Below are positions 21,421 to 32,460 of a stretch of 64,000 nucleotides of DNA, piece after piece. The notes under the pieces are model-generated. The model did not search any database. It had not been told where the DNA came from and saw nothing but the letters and a program-made list of their open reading frames with translations. This stretch comes from Erpetoichthys calabaricus. Taxonomy: Eukaryota > Chordata > Cladistia > Polypteriformes > Polypteridae. Position numbers and translations under genes: made by a program. How positions within the stretch are numbered: position 1 is the stretch's first letter; each line of letters starts with the position of its first letter. Where the stretch lies: contig NC_041395.2 of NCBI RefSeq assembly GCF_900747795.2, forward strand, positions 33,489,632-33,553,631. Reading direction: 5' to 3'.

Positions 21421-22390
21421 TGACAATTAGCTGATGGACAGATTTTGTTGTTTTTCATTTATGTTAATTAGTTTCTACTTTTTTATGTATTTTAAAAAAT
21501 CTGTATCCTTATATTGATAGATCTATATTTAATGAGTGGTATAATCTGTTCTTCCTTTTTCCCTTGAGAGTTGTTGTATCGCTCTCTGCCTGCATTTGGT
21601 GAGAAGCGTTGTTGAAGAACAAAGTCGTTTGTACTGTTGTATTGTATTCCTGAGGTAGCAATGACAGATTGGTGTTTTGATGCCCATTACACACCCAATC
21701 TAACTGGAAGGGTGTCTCTCTCTCTGAATTGCCCTGTCATTTTTTTTTCTTAGCTTACTTGTTTTTTTTTTTAGAGTTTTTTTCTTGTATTTTTAGAGAG
21801 TCAAGGCTGGGGGGCTATCAAAAATTAGGGCCTGCCAAATCCCATTAATGCATTCCTTATGTGATTTTGGGCTATACAAGAAATAAATTGTAGTTTTTTT
21901 TTTTTTTCTGGTGCTTTATGTTCCTTATTTACTAGAAAAATATGGTACATGGTTAGTGTGCTAGTTGACACAGTGGCTTACTTGAACTTAATATATTTTT
22001 TGCATCTTCTGCATCTACTCTGTGGCTGTCATAAATTAATACCCTTCAGCACTTTCTGCAAACAGCATATCCTTTTATATTTTAGATTTTTTTCTATAAA
22101 TGTTGACACAAAATGTCTCCACATATTGGTATTAAAGTAAGAATAATTATGAGTAATTTAATATTACCCCCATGGCTATTTTTGCTGTAATGTTATTGGC
22201 CATTTTGCTTTCATGAAGATACTGAAGGCACAAGAAACACATGGTTTGCTTTCTTGTTGGAGAAACAGGCTAAATGATCTTTTTTTCCTATCCTGTCTGT
22301 AGGCTCAGAAGCAGCACATGGCTATTTCATGTCTTAACTAAATACATTAGAGAAAGCAGCAATATATTGTTATTGTAGTATGTAATAGAC
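21421..22390. other. Spacer, nothing coding
   Basis: A short tract at 21450-21510 (CATTTATGTTAATTAGTTTCT) matches 42088-42115, which again points to a shared duplicated unit. No gene is seen. Confidence 0.4.
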
Positions 22391-22394
22391 AACT

Positions 22395-22985
22395 TTGGTT
22401 GGCTGGCACCCCGACCAGCATGATGGATCCTGACCTGGCCAGGAGACCTTTTTAATGGAAGGTTGGTGTTGGACGGGCATCCTGATCAGGTTGGTTAGTG
22501 GTACCTTGTCTGGTCAGGAGACCATTGCAATGGATGGACAAGGGGAGACTGCTTCCCAGGGCCATGTGGTACCCAGTACACTGGGTGCTGATATCCCTCT
22601 GGCATGCATCCCATTCAGACACCAGCAGGTCTGCCTGGGAATTTTAGTTTTGGTGGGTAGCCCCATTGGGATCCTTGTGTGGCGCTATGGTAGGCCACTG
22701 GAGGCAGGCTCTCTTGTCACTGGGAGGTTCTGCTGACTCAGAAGTGCTTTCTGGATGTAGTGTGATAGCTTCAGAAGTACCCCTAAATCTGCTATAAAAC
22801 TGCTCTGCTCTACCCAGGTCAGTTGAGCCAGGTGGAAGAGCACAGCTTTCCTTGGATAAGTAGAGATGAAGAAAGAAAGAGAATTGTGCTTTGCCACTAT
22901 TACAAGAAGCCTTTTTGTAAGGTATATGTAAAAATAAAACATATATTTGCATCTGGGACTTGTGTTTGTGAGATTTTGTCTGGGA
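22395..22985 (+). repeat. GC-richer LTR-like repeat
   Basis: A block of higher GC with an internal tandem pair (about 22397-22460 and 22461-22533, each ending in a CAGGAGACC...AATGGA motif), a TATAAAAC at 22793 and an AATAAAAC at 22935 looks like the promoter and poly(A) layout of an LTR or other retroelement end. No pol fragment adjoins it. Classification uncertain. Confidence 0.35.
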
Positions 22986-23800
22986 TTTGGGGTGCTGCAC
23001 CACCCCCTAGTGATCATAAATGTTAATTGTTTTTTGTACTGAAACCTGACCCATATTTTCAAAATTTTGGACCACACACAATCCCACACATAATAAATAA
23101 CTAGTTAAAAAATGACCTGATGACCATATTTTTTGTAAGTACTTTTGTGGTGCAGGATTCTGGAGCTTGGCCAGAAGAGTAATCAGGGATGATACTTTTT
23201 AATAAGTGGAAGCCAGATAACTAGGTGATTGTAAATTTAGAAGATGAGATGGGGAAAAGGTTAATTGGCAAATGGGGGAAAGGCCAGGATCAACTACAAC
23301 TCATGAACAGATGAACAACAAAAACATTTATATCTATAAAATATATTCATGCATGAAAGGATGGGCTCCTTTACAATAATAATAGCTAAACAGGGTTACA
23401 AAGGAAAGTAAAAACTAAAAATAACTTATTTATAACACTAGAGAATCACAATCAAAACAAACGTTATGGTCAGATGGACAGATATGACAGGAAAATAAAA
23501 ACTGTAGTTGGCGGGACATTGGAATAAATAAATGCCCCCACTGGGCATTCTACAGTATGTGTCCACATTAACAGGATACTCTCCTGGAGCTCTCTTCATC
23601 TTCCCAGCATCTCAGGGGGCTGCAACATGCTTAGGTCAGGGGGCACATTACCACCATAGATTACCAGAAAAAAAGAAGAAAAAACACACAAAAGTACTAA
23701 ATAGTGACAAACCTATTAAACAGCAAATATAATTGATTTTAATGCAAAGAATCAATTTCCTCCTCCTTTCAGTATAAAGCAGTACTAGTTAAGTGTTGAA
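22986..23800. other. Spacer, nothing recognised
   Basis: No supported gene or named repeat. Confidence 0.35.
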
Positions 23801-26060
23801 GAAAGTCTGATTAAAGAGGTGGGTTTTAGTAGTATTTTGAAGTATTCAACTATAATGGCCCAGCATGTCTCTAACAGTAAAGTACAGTAATCCCTCCTCC
23901 ATCGCGGGGGTTGCGTTCCAGAGCCACCCGCGAAATAAGAAAATCCGCGAAGTAGAAACCATATGTTTATATGGTTATTTTTATATATTTTAAGCCCTTA
24001 TAAACTCTCCCACACTATTATAAACATTTCACGCACAGTTATACAGCATTAACCCTTTGTATTCTCTTAGATATTAGGTAAGATTCGTTGAAATTATGTA
24101 CAGTAAAACCTAAATATTATTTTAAAGATATCGAGCGTCTCCGATATCAATACGTTACAGCCATTACAACAGACAGGCCACCAGCAATAAATACGTACAA
24201 TACAAGAAAAATTGTATACAGTAAAATGTGTGTACAGCGACACTAAACTATGTGCATGTAATAAGTACTGTACATAAATAATAAATTATGGTTACTCACC
24301 AACAATGACACGACGACTTGTCCGATAACGATGAGTTTAATTTTACTGCACAACAAAGGATAGCGTTACAGCTGTTCTAAAGGAGCCTCTTCAGGCGACT
24401 GTTTAGCACCGTTGTTGTTCTTCTTCCATCACTCTTCAATCCAAATCCCTAAAGCAGATTTCATCCATACTACTGCCTTATCACGTCCACTTGCAACTCG
24501 TTTTGCACTCTGATTAAAGGACACTGCGGCCGTAGATCTTATATGCTTTTCCTCCTTTTTAAATAAAAAGAATCGTGGACTCATTGATGCTGTAATAATG
24601 TCCTGCAGCGGTGTAGCTGTTCCCTTCCTTCAACATATCCAAAACTTTTACCTTTTCTGCAATCCTGAAGCATTAGCAGTAACGTGCATTACTTCTGAAT
24701 GAGTGAGATTAGACTTCCTGGTTAATGCAGCATTCCGTTGCTGAGCCAATCAGCAGCACACAGGAACTTAACCGCGTGCTCTGATTGGGTAGTTTCTCAG
24801 CCATCTGCCAATAGCGTCCCTTGTTTGAATTCAAATGCGTCCCTTGTTTGAATTCAAATGGGCAAATCAACTGAGGAAGCACACGTACTGTAGACCGCAG
24901 ACATCCGCGAAGCAGTGAAAAATCCGCGATATATATTCACATATGCTTACATTTAAAATCCGCGATGGAGTGAAGCCGCGAAAGACGAAGCGCGATATAG
25001 CGAGGGATCACTGTATTCCAGATTTTAGGTGCATACAAACAGAAAGCAGCCTCACCAGTTCTTTAATGCCTCACTGTCAGAATACTGAACAGGCCAATAT
25101 TAGAGGATTTGAGAATACAATTAGTAAGATACAGTGTAACCACAAGGAGGCACCACTGAGCTCCGTGTTAGAAATAATAGATATTTATTTTCGCTGACTT
25201 CTTTTTCCAGTGGACACAGGCACAAATATACCACAGCATCATAGTCTTCCTCTGCTTCCACTCCACCTGGTGAGGTTTGTCCACTGCCTCCCAACTCTGA
25301 CTCCGATTTGAGGCAGCAGGCTTGATTTCAAGTTAGACCCAAGAATGCTTCCAATGTCACTGCACTGTATGTCAGGAACACTTCCAGTCACTTGAAAACC
25401 AGTGTTGGCATCCCCTGGCAGTGTCATTTGTCAGCACCCAAGCACCCCAACAGGGCTGCACTTGTGCTCTCCCAATTCCCGGTGGGTGTCTAAATTTGGA
25501 TCAGCCTGGAGGAACACTGCCACTTCTTCCTGTGTGGAGGTATGAACTGCTCCCGGTATCCACCTTCTCTCAGATCATCCAATTATTTCTCAATCCCAGC
25601 CCGGACAAAGATTACAAGGTGTATTGTCCCCAAACCTGCAATCCTTCCATGGGCAAGAGATCATTCTCTATCCTGGCCGGGATGCAGTTCTGTTCCCTAC
25701 AAGTGCTTCAAAAGAAGCTATTAGATTGTTTAAGACAAATCAGTTCTAAAGGACATAGGCAACCAGTGTAATTAGGGTAAGATGTGTGAGATGTGCTCAT
25801 ATTTTCTTTTTTCTAGCAAAATTTTTGCTCCTGCATTTTAGACTAATTGAAGCCAAGATATATCATTATTAGGTATTCCTAATAAGAATTAATTGACAAA
25901 TGACAAAAGCATTATTAACTTTTCAGTATCTTGCAGTGATGTAAAGATCTTAACCTTGCAATGTTTCTTACAGTAACTGAAATAATTCAGCCAAAGTAAT
26001 ATGCTTAACGTGCTGATTGGAAGTATAGCTCTGAATCTGAAATGAATCCTAGATTCTTAA
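23800..26060. repeat. Old dispersed repeat split by two later insertions
   Basis: The outer parts (23800-23884, 25014-25135 and 25725-26060) read as one old repeat: it contains GAAGTATTCAACTATAATGG, TTCCAGATTTTAGGTGCATA, GTGCTCATATTTTC, TGCATTTTAGACTAATTGAAG, a string known from fish repeats. A Tigger derivative (23885-25013) and a second, unidentified GC-richer insert (about 25140-25715) interrupt it. Confidence 0.55.
23885..25013 (-). mobile_element. Tigger (pogo) deletion derivative, copy 1
   Basis: The ends are inverted repeats CAGTAATCCCTC and the complement of GAGGGATCACTG, flanked by TA on both sides (23883-23884 and 25014-25015), with inner ATCGCGG / CCGCGA-rich arms. On minus, the middle retains traces of pogo-type transposase matching copy 2 (shared CTCTTCAATCCAAATCCCTA and TCGTGGACTCATTGATGC). 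The DDE part is missing. 1,129 bp. The Tc1/mariner-pogo assignment follows from TA duplication and CENP-B-like remnants in copy 2. Confidence 0.85.
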
Positions 26061-26064
26061 CTTC

Positions 26065-26330
26065 AATTCAGTTCAGTTTATTTTTGTATAGTACTCTTCA
26101 CCAAGTACAGGTGCAGGGCACTGTGACAAGGTACTAGGTAAAATGCAAGTACAAATGTTATATATTATTAAATACAGAATTAATATACATGAAAACACAT
26201 ATAGAAAACAAATAAAATCTGATAAACATAACAATAACACCTGTCCATAATTAATTGTTGAATTATGGCCAATTGAAAATGAAGCGGAGGAAAACAAAAA
26301 CTCCACTCCGCAGTATTATTGGAGAAAATA
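26065..26330. repeat. Dispersed repeat, TTTGTATAG type
   Basis: CAGTTCAGTTTATTTTTGTATAGTAC is similar to 33282-33310 and 51595-51640, each followed by a CTTCAC or CTTTACT phrase and a tract about AGTAC and GCAC. Three diverged copies in the window indicate an old short repeat. Confidence 0.5.
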
Positions 26331-28229
26331 AACCTCTGCGTTGTCATGGTCAGTTACAGTATAAAACAGAAAATTAAAAACAAAGTCAGCCTCAGTCAGA
26401 GTCCTGGAGACCTTGGCCAACTAGTCAACCACCATCCAATTTAGCCATCCAATCTGATGAAAAACCTTTTCCATCCAATGATCCCAGTGTTCCCAGTATC
26501 TGAGATGACTTTTCCATGGGCAGGAGAACAGCCTTATTTGTAAAGGCCAAATGGCTTAGTTTATTTCTGAGCTCCTCACTGTTTTCATTAAAGTCAAAAA
26601 TTTAAATTTCTGTTTGTTCCCTGTTATGATTAAGGAAATGATTATGATTCTATTGTAACACTGGATCATAGGGTTTAGAGCCTCAGGCCATTTGGTGTCA
26701 CTGACAAATCTGTGTGTAACAAAAGGTGTACTATTGATACTGCATGGTGGCAAGAGTGTCAAAACGTTTGTATGGTAGACAGAAACTAAACTTTGTAAAG
26801 GCAGATCCAATGAGTTGAATTTTACATGTACATTTGAAATACAGTATATGTAGGCTCATGAAACGATGTAGAGGGACCAGGGTGCCCCTCTACATTTACA
26901 GTATAATTATTAGTCTGTTACATAAGGCTATATGTCTCTGATGAATTCTATGAAAAATTATAGGTGGTTGTACATATAGAACCATTTGGAAAAGGCTTTA
27001 ACCGTTTAGAAACATTCAACAAGAGTTACAGATTATCCATAAAATCAATACATACAGTAGTCTACTTCATATGAGTACTATAATATATTCTCAGCATCTT
27101 CTCAGTTTTTAAATTTATCATTTAGGTCAAGTCTGTCTCATCAGTGATATGTACAAGGTGGTATAGTTGGTTACGTTCTGCTTCCTCACAGTTCCACAGG
27201 CCATTGTTTCTGCTCTAAGCTCACTTAATGTCTGTATGAAGTCTGCACATTCTTCCTGTGCTTGCTTCAGTTTTCTCTTGGAATCCCAGTTTCCTACCAC
27301 ATCCTAAGGAAATGCAGATTAGACTGAGTTGTGACAATAAAAAAGCCATCTATGTGCATGAGTGTGGATTAGTTTGTGAAATATGGCTTGCAAAGGGCCA
27401 GTGTCCCATCTAAGGTGGTTTCTTACCTTGCATCTTGTGATCCTCTATTGGAATAAACAGTTTATAAATTTTATGCAGTTGCCTTGTACACACAAAATTA
27501 CCTGTAGTGATAAAGCATCATGATCAGTGAATAGCACCGCTTAGAGACTGTTGGCATAGTATTGGCAAGAAAAACTACTGTATGTTGTTTTGTTTATGTA
27601 GTTAAAGAGGGCAAAGTGTGTTAAAATTGTATTTTGAACAAATAGAGATCACAATGTGCCAGAGGCACACATTCGATTAAATGCAATCCTCTCTACAGTA
27701 AATACCTTTGCAAACAGAACAAAAAAATATCACTTTTTAAATCTATTTATATTACACATGTTTAAGAAAATTCACAATCAATTAATAAATCCTCACATTT
27801 CTTCCCTACATGGAAGCACAGAGGAATCTATGGAAATTCTGAAATCTATGGTGACAGAAGAGCCCAAGAAGATTTCGCTTATGGTCACACATCTATGGGA
27901 GTTGAGGGAAATGATAGTTCACTGTCTAAAAAAAAATAAGAAAAAGAGCAAAACTGCATTTGTGGTAACCCTCAAATGAAAGTGCCTTCACTCCACTAAC
28001 TGAAGACCAAAGAAGAATATACTGTACTAACAAGTGTAGTTTTGAAACCCATCCTGGAGTTTGTGGTCATATTTTGAGGAGTGAGCTCCATGAATCATAT
28101 GATCCATCTGTCAGTTATATATAGCAGTCTAAACACAGCATTACTTCTTCTCTCCTGATTCTGGGTTTCATACGTGATCTCTTTCACACCCTTTCACATC
28201 TAAGGGATGGAAAATCTCCACATTTATTA
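26331..28229. other. Spacer with a diverged SINE-like block near 27180-27430
   Basis: At 27180-27420 words such as TGCTTCCTCACAGTTC, GAAGTCTGCACATTCTTCC and CAGTTTCCTACCACATCC follow the order of the tRNA-type SINE at 48489 on the same strand, strongly diverged. The rest shows no gene; a 9-10 bp hairpin lies at 26867-26895. Confidence 0.45.
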
Positions 28230-30150
28230 TTTTGCCAGAGAGAAGCACTAATCTATATAATCCTTGTATTCAATGCAATCCCAGTAATCACCCAGTAATC
28301 ATTTGCAATCGCCATTGAACCACTGGCAGTTCACTGTCGAAATGCTGACCAGATAAATGGGATTATCAGAGAAGGACTGGAACAGAAAATTTCTCTATAT
28401 GCAGATGATATGGTACTGTATATATCAGACCCACAAAATTCTGTGCCTGCAGTCTTAACAGTACTTACAGAATTTCAAAAGATCTCTGGTCTCAGAATTA
28501 ATCTGAATAAAAGTGTACTCTTTCCAGTGAATTGTCAAGCATATAATGTTAGATTAAACACCCTACCTTTTACCATAGCAGATCAGTTTAAATACCTAGG
28601 GGTAAACATTACAAGTAAACACAAAGCTCTTTATCAACAAAATTTCACTGTCTGTATGGGAAAAATTAAGCAAGAGTTGCACAGATGGTCAACTCTTCAT
28701 CTCACTCTAGTGGGAAGAATTAACGTTGTTAAGATGAATATTCTTCCTAAGCTTCTTTTTTTTATTTAAAAACATTCCAATATACATCAATAAATCATTT
28801 TTAAGCAATTAGATTCAACAATCACCTAATTTATTTGGAACTCAAAATATCCACGTATCCAAAGAGCGACCCAACAAAGACCCAAGACAGAAGGTGGCAT
28901 GGCTCTACCTAACTTTCAGTTTTATTACTGGGCAGCAAGCATACAAGCTATAAAAACCTGGACACAAACAGATGAACATACACAGGCCTGGTCCGCAATA
29001 GAAGTAAAATCCTGCAGTACTTCTTTATATTCCCTGCTTTGGGCCCCAATAAATGCAAGTTATCAGCAATATACTAATAACCCAATTGTGCTTCACTCAC
29101 TCAGAATATGGAACCAATGTAGACAGCATTTTAAGATGGAGAAGCTTTTATTTGTGGCACTTCTGCAAGATAACCACCTTTTTCAACCCTCGCAAACATA
29201 TGCAGTTTTTAATATCTGGAAAAAATTTGGGATTAAATTGCTCAGAGATCTTTATATAGACAACATCTTTGCATCCTACGAACAATTACATTCCAAATTT
29301 AACTTTCCAGCTACACATTTCTTTCACTATCTTCAAATTAGGAACTTTGTTAAACAGAACCTGCCCGATTTTCCTCATCTAGCACCATCGTCCATGCTGG
29401 AAAAAATATTGCTCAATTTCAAGGACTTAAGACACCATCTCTGCAATATATAAAATTATTTTACAGTCCCTCCCTTTCAAAGATCCAAGAGGACAATGGG
29501 AAAAAGATCTCTCAATCAATATATCAGAAAGGGAGTGGAAAGTAGCAATGCAGAGAATTCACTCAACCTCCATATGTGCAAAGCATACAATTATTCAATT
29601 CAAAATTATATATCGAGCACATCTGTCTCGCCTAAAATTGTCCAAAATGTTTCCAGGGCAAGATCCAACCTGCAAACGCTGCCATCAAGTCCCAGCCTCA
29701 CTGGGTCACATGTTTTGGGCCTGCGCCAAATTAACATCATTTTGGACCAAAATATTTAAGTGCCTTTCAGACAGCCTCGGTGTCACAATCACTCCTAACC
29801 CATTAACAGCTGTGTTTGGTGTTCTTCCACAAGGGTTTAAAGTGGAGAAGGACAAACAAACTGTGATTGCATTCACTACACTTTTGGCACGCAGACTTAT
29901 TTTGCTAAACTGGAAGAATCCTAACTCTCCTCTTCTAAGTCAGTGGGTAACCAATGTTTTATACTATTTGAAATTGGAAAAAATCAAATATTCAGTTAGA
30001 GGATCTGTACAGAATTTTTTTAAAACCTGGCAGGGTATAATCAATAAAATTTTAGAATACGCTCTTAAAGCACTGAGGATGCAATTATCTCCGCATTTCT
30101 TTTTCTTCTCCATTCATCTCTAATTGCCTATTAAACTCGTCAATTTAGGT
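28230..30150 (+). mobile_element. L1-like LINE, 5'-truncated, RT C-terminal half
   Basis: The reverse transcriptase copies the element's RNA at the target site. FAIAIEPLAV is followed by the catalytic YADD at 28398-28409, then ISGLRINLNKS and KYLGVNITSKHK, the thumb LVGRINVVKMNILPK, and from 28899 GMALPNFQFYYWAA. The last part (29548-30123) has a CKRCH...HMFWAC zinc-knuckle-like motif and ends at TAA... near 30122. The frame is interrupted near 28768 (a T-rich run), near 29454 and again before 29548. The endonuclease is missing by truncation. The copy at 54242-56730 is the same family. The words fit the fish L1/Tx1-like LINEs. Confidence 0.85.
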
Positions 30151-30365
30151 ATTCAAATCTAAAGCTTTCTGGAAGAAAGGTAAATGTTTTAGAGCACTAT
30201 CAGTGTCACTTCCTTCCTAATTTGTGTCTTCATATCTTTGTCTGTGAGGTTCTAAACTAGTATTGTTCATTTCCTTACAAAAATATGCCACATAAAAGCA
30301 AGGATACCATTGTTAGTTTAAAAATATACAGGAGAAATTTTGATCTGACTTATTGGAGTACCACC
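30151..30365. other. V-unit flank between two LINEs
   Basis: Non-coding; matches 11720-11890 (CTAAAGCTTTC, GTGAGGTTCTAAACT, TACAAAAATATGCC). Confidence 0.5.
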
Positions 30366-31422
30366 ATAGCCTCTGCTCCTTAGGGACAAGCTGACAGAGA
30401 TGGGAGTAGATTCATACCTGGTGGTATGGATCGTGGACTATCTTAAAGACAGACCTCAGTATGTGCGTCTTGGGAACTACACGTCTGACATTGTGGTTAG
30501 CAACACAGGAGCGCCACAAGGGACTGTACTTTCTCCGATCCTGTTCAGCCTATATACATCAGAGTTCTAACACAACTCGGAGTCCTGCCACATGCAAAAG
30601 TTCGCTGATGACACTGCTATCGTGGGCTGCATCAGGAGTGGGCAGGAGGAGGAGTATAGGGACCTAATCAATGACTTTGTTAAATGGTGCGACTCAAACC
30701 ACCTACACCTGAACACCAGCAAAACCAAGGAGCTGGTGGTGGATTTTAGGAGGCCCAGACCCATCATGGACCCCGTGATCATCAGAGGTGACTGTGTGCA
30801 GATGGTGCAGACCTATAAATACCTGGGAGTGCAGCTGGATGATAAATTAGACTGGACTGCCAATACTGATGCTCTGTGTAAGAAAGAACAGAGCCGGCTA
30901 TACTTCCTTAGAAGGCTGGCGTCCTTCAACATCTGCAATAAGATGCTGCAGATGTTCTATCAGACGGTTGTGGCGAGGGCCCTCTTCTACGCGGTGGTGT
31001 GCTAGGGAGGCAGCATAAAGAAGAAAGACACCGCACGCCTGGACAAACTGGTGAGGAAGGCAGGCTCTATTGTTGGCATGGAGCTGGACAGTTTGACATC
31101 TGTGGCAGAGCGACGGGCGCTCAGCAGGCTCCTATCAATTATGGAAAATCCACTGCATCCACTAAACGGTGTCATCTCCAGACAGAGGAGCAGCTTCAGT
31201 GACAGACTGCTGTCACTGTCCTGCTCCACTGACAGACTGAGAAAATCGTTCCTCCCCCAAACTATGCGATTCTTCAATTCCACTCGGGGGGGTAAACGTT
31301 AACATTATATAAAGTTATTGTCTGTTTTTACCTGCATTATTATCAATCTTTAAATTAATATTGTTTTTTGTATCAGTAAGGTGCTGCAGGAGTATGTGAA
31401 TTTCCCCTTGGGATTAATAAAG

Positions 31423-31493
<71 letters not shown>
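30366..31493 (+). mobile_element. CR1/Rex1-like LINE with (TATC)n tail
   Basis: One frame runs from about 30372 to 31302 with two stops, TAA at 30568-30570 and TAG at 31003-31005; the other copies have coding codons there. It shows MGVDSYLVVWIVDYLKDRPQ, GAPQGTVLSPILF, the catalytic FADDTAIV, HLNTSKTKELVVDFRR and YKYLGVQLDDKLDW, then ALFYAVVC, KLVRKAGSIVGMELD and a final FLPQTMRFFNSTRGGKR. The 3' UTR ends GGGATTAATAAAG followed by about 18 TATC units (31423-31493). The N-terminal half and endonuclease are missing by 5' truncation. Close relatives are at 38829-39270 (minus) and 4438-4670. Confidence 0.85.
31423..31493 (+). repeat. (TATC)n microsatellite at LINE tail
   Basis: About 18 perfect tetranucleotide units directly follow the LINE 3' UTR. 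The same arrangement occurs in inverted orientation at 38755-38828. Confidence 0.97.
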
Positions 31494-31849
31494 AGTATTT
31501 TTTAGATGTCACGGTTTTTTGCTTTTCTCTCCTTTACATGGTTTTAAGTTTGGTTCTGACATGTCATTCATTAGAACCTCAGGAGACCCTGTGACTGTGA
31601 GGTTGTGCAGGGTGATGAAAGCCTAGCCAAACTGCAGTACAGCTATTAACAATAATAAACCAAACCACCTCCTCAATTAAAGGGAAGTAAATGAAAGATA
31701 CTAGTTTACTTAGACAGAAAAGATTTTGCTGAGTATTTTGAATCAGTGATAGCAAGAAGTTAATCATGATAAAAATAATAAAAAAGAAAAAGAAGTCCTT
31801 TTTCAAAATGTGAAAAAAATGTATTATTAACAGTAAAGTTTTTTGGGGA
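31494..31849. other. 3' flank of V2
   Basis: Non-coding. A second TTTTGCTGAGTATTTTGAATCAGTGATAGCAAGAAG stretch at 31724-31760 resembles the RSS region of V2 itself, so a partial local duplication of the nonamer and spacer region may be present. Confidence 0.45.
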
Positions 31850-31888
31850 GGATTTTGTATGAGTGATAGCAAGAGGTTCCTCTTTGTG
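31850..31888 (-). promoter_or_regulatory. V2 recombination signal with weak heptamer
   Basis: Minus reading: heptamer CACAAAG (31882-31888), 23-bp spacer, nonamer ACAAAATCC (31850-31858). The first four heptamer bases are canonical, but positions 5 and 6 differ from CACAGTG, which usually lowers recombination strongly. Confidence 0.88.
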
Positions 31889-32210
31889 CCTGTAGTGCAG
31901 TAATATTTGGCTGTTTCTTCAGTTTTGAGGTTGTTCATGTCCAAATACAGAGCCTGTTTAGAATTGTCTCTGAAGATTGTAAATCGTCCTTGAATGCTGC
32001 TTGCATAATTTATATTACTGCTGTCTGGGCTAATGTTGCCCAGCCATTCAAGCCCTTTTCCTGGCTCTTGACGAACCCAGTGCAACCAGTAAGCAGTAAT
32101 AGAATTTCCTGCGCTGTTCTGCCCAGAACCTTTACAGGTCAGTCGCAGAGACTCCCCAGGCTTTTTCAGTTCATCACCTTTCTGCATTAAGACAATATCT
32201 GACTGGACAC
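31889..32210 (-). CDS. IGHV segment V2, V exon (intact)
   Basis: A 322-bp exon after acceptor TTTTTTTTAG. It reads [25 protein letters not shown], a 13-residue CDR1 (GQNSAGNSITAYW), [35 protein letters not shown] and ETAKYYC. Both cysteines and the core tryptophan are present and the frame is open. FR3 has FTIFRDNS, where the family has S in place of F, an unusual change. It would encode the variable domain of a heavy chain after V(D)J joining; whether it is used depends on its poor heptamer. Same family and same length as V1. Confidence 0.9.
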
Positions 32211-32322
32211 CTAAAAAAAAATAGATAAAGGTAGAGTAAACCCAAATTAAAGGATGATTAGACAAAACAATGAGAAATGAAAGCAAAAATATGAAAGAAG
32301 AAAGGAAAGCAAAATGACTTAC

Positions 32323-32365
32323 ATGATAAAAGAAACATAAACATAGAAATTTGTAAAATGTCCAT
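32323..32365 (-). CDS. V2 leader exon
   Basis: A 43-bp exon reading MDILQISMFMFLLS plus one base, followed by GTAAG. Signal peptide for ER entry. The intron to the V exon is 112 bp, exactly as in V1. Confidence 0.88.
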
Positions 32366-32425
32366 AACTGTTATTGAAGGAAAGAAAGAAAACATGACAG
32401 GTGCAGTTGGAGCGACCTCTCTAGA

Positions 32426-32460
32426 TTTATATGATAAAAAGAAAGTTACCTTATTTGCAT
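32426..32460 (-). promoter_or_regulatory. V2 promoter: octamer and TATA
   Basis: Minus octamer ATGCAAAT (32453-32460) and TATAAA (32426-32431), at the same distances from the ATG as in V1. Confidence 0.88.

Noticed and set aside
31381-31626. Open frame with repeated Leu-Ser-Ile-Tyr
   Set aside because: It is the translation of the TATC microsatellite.
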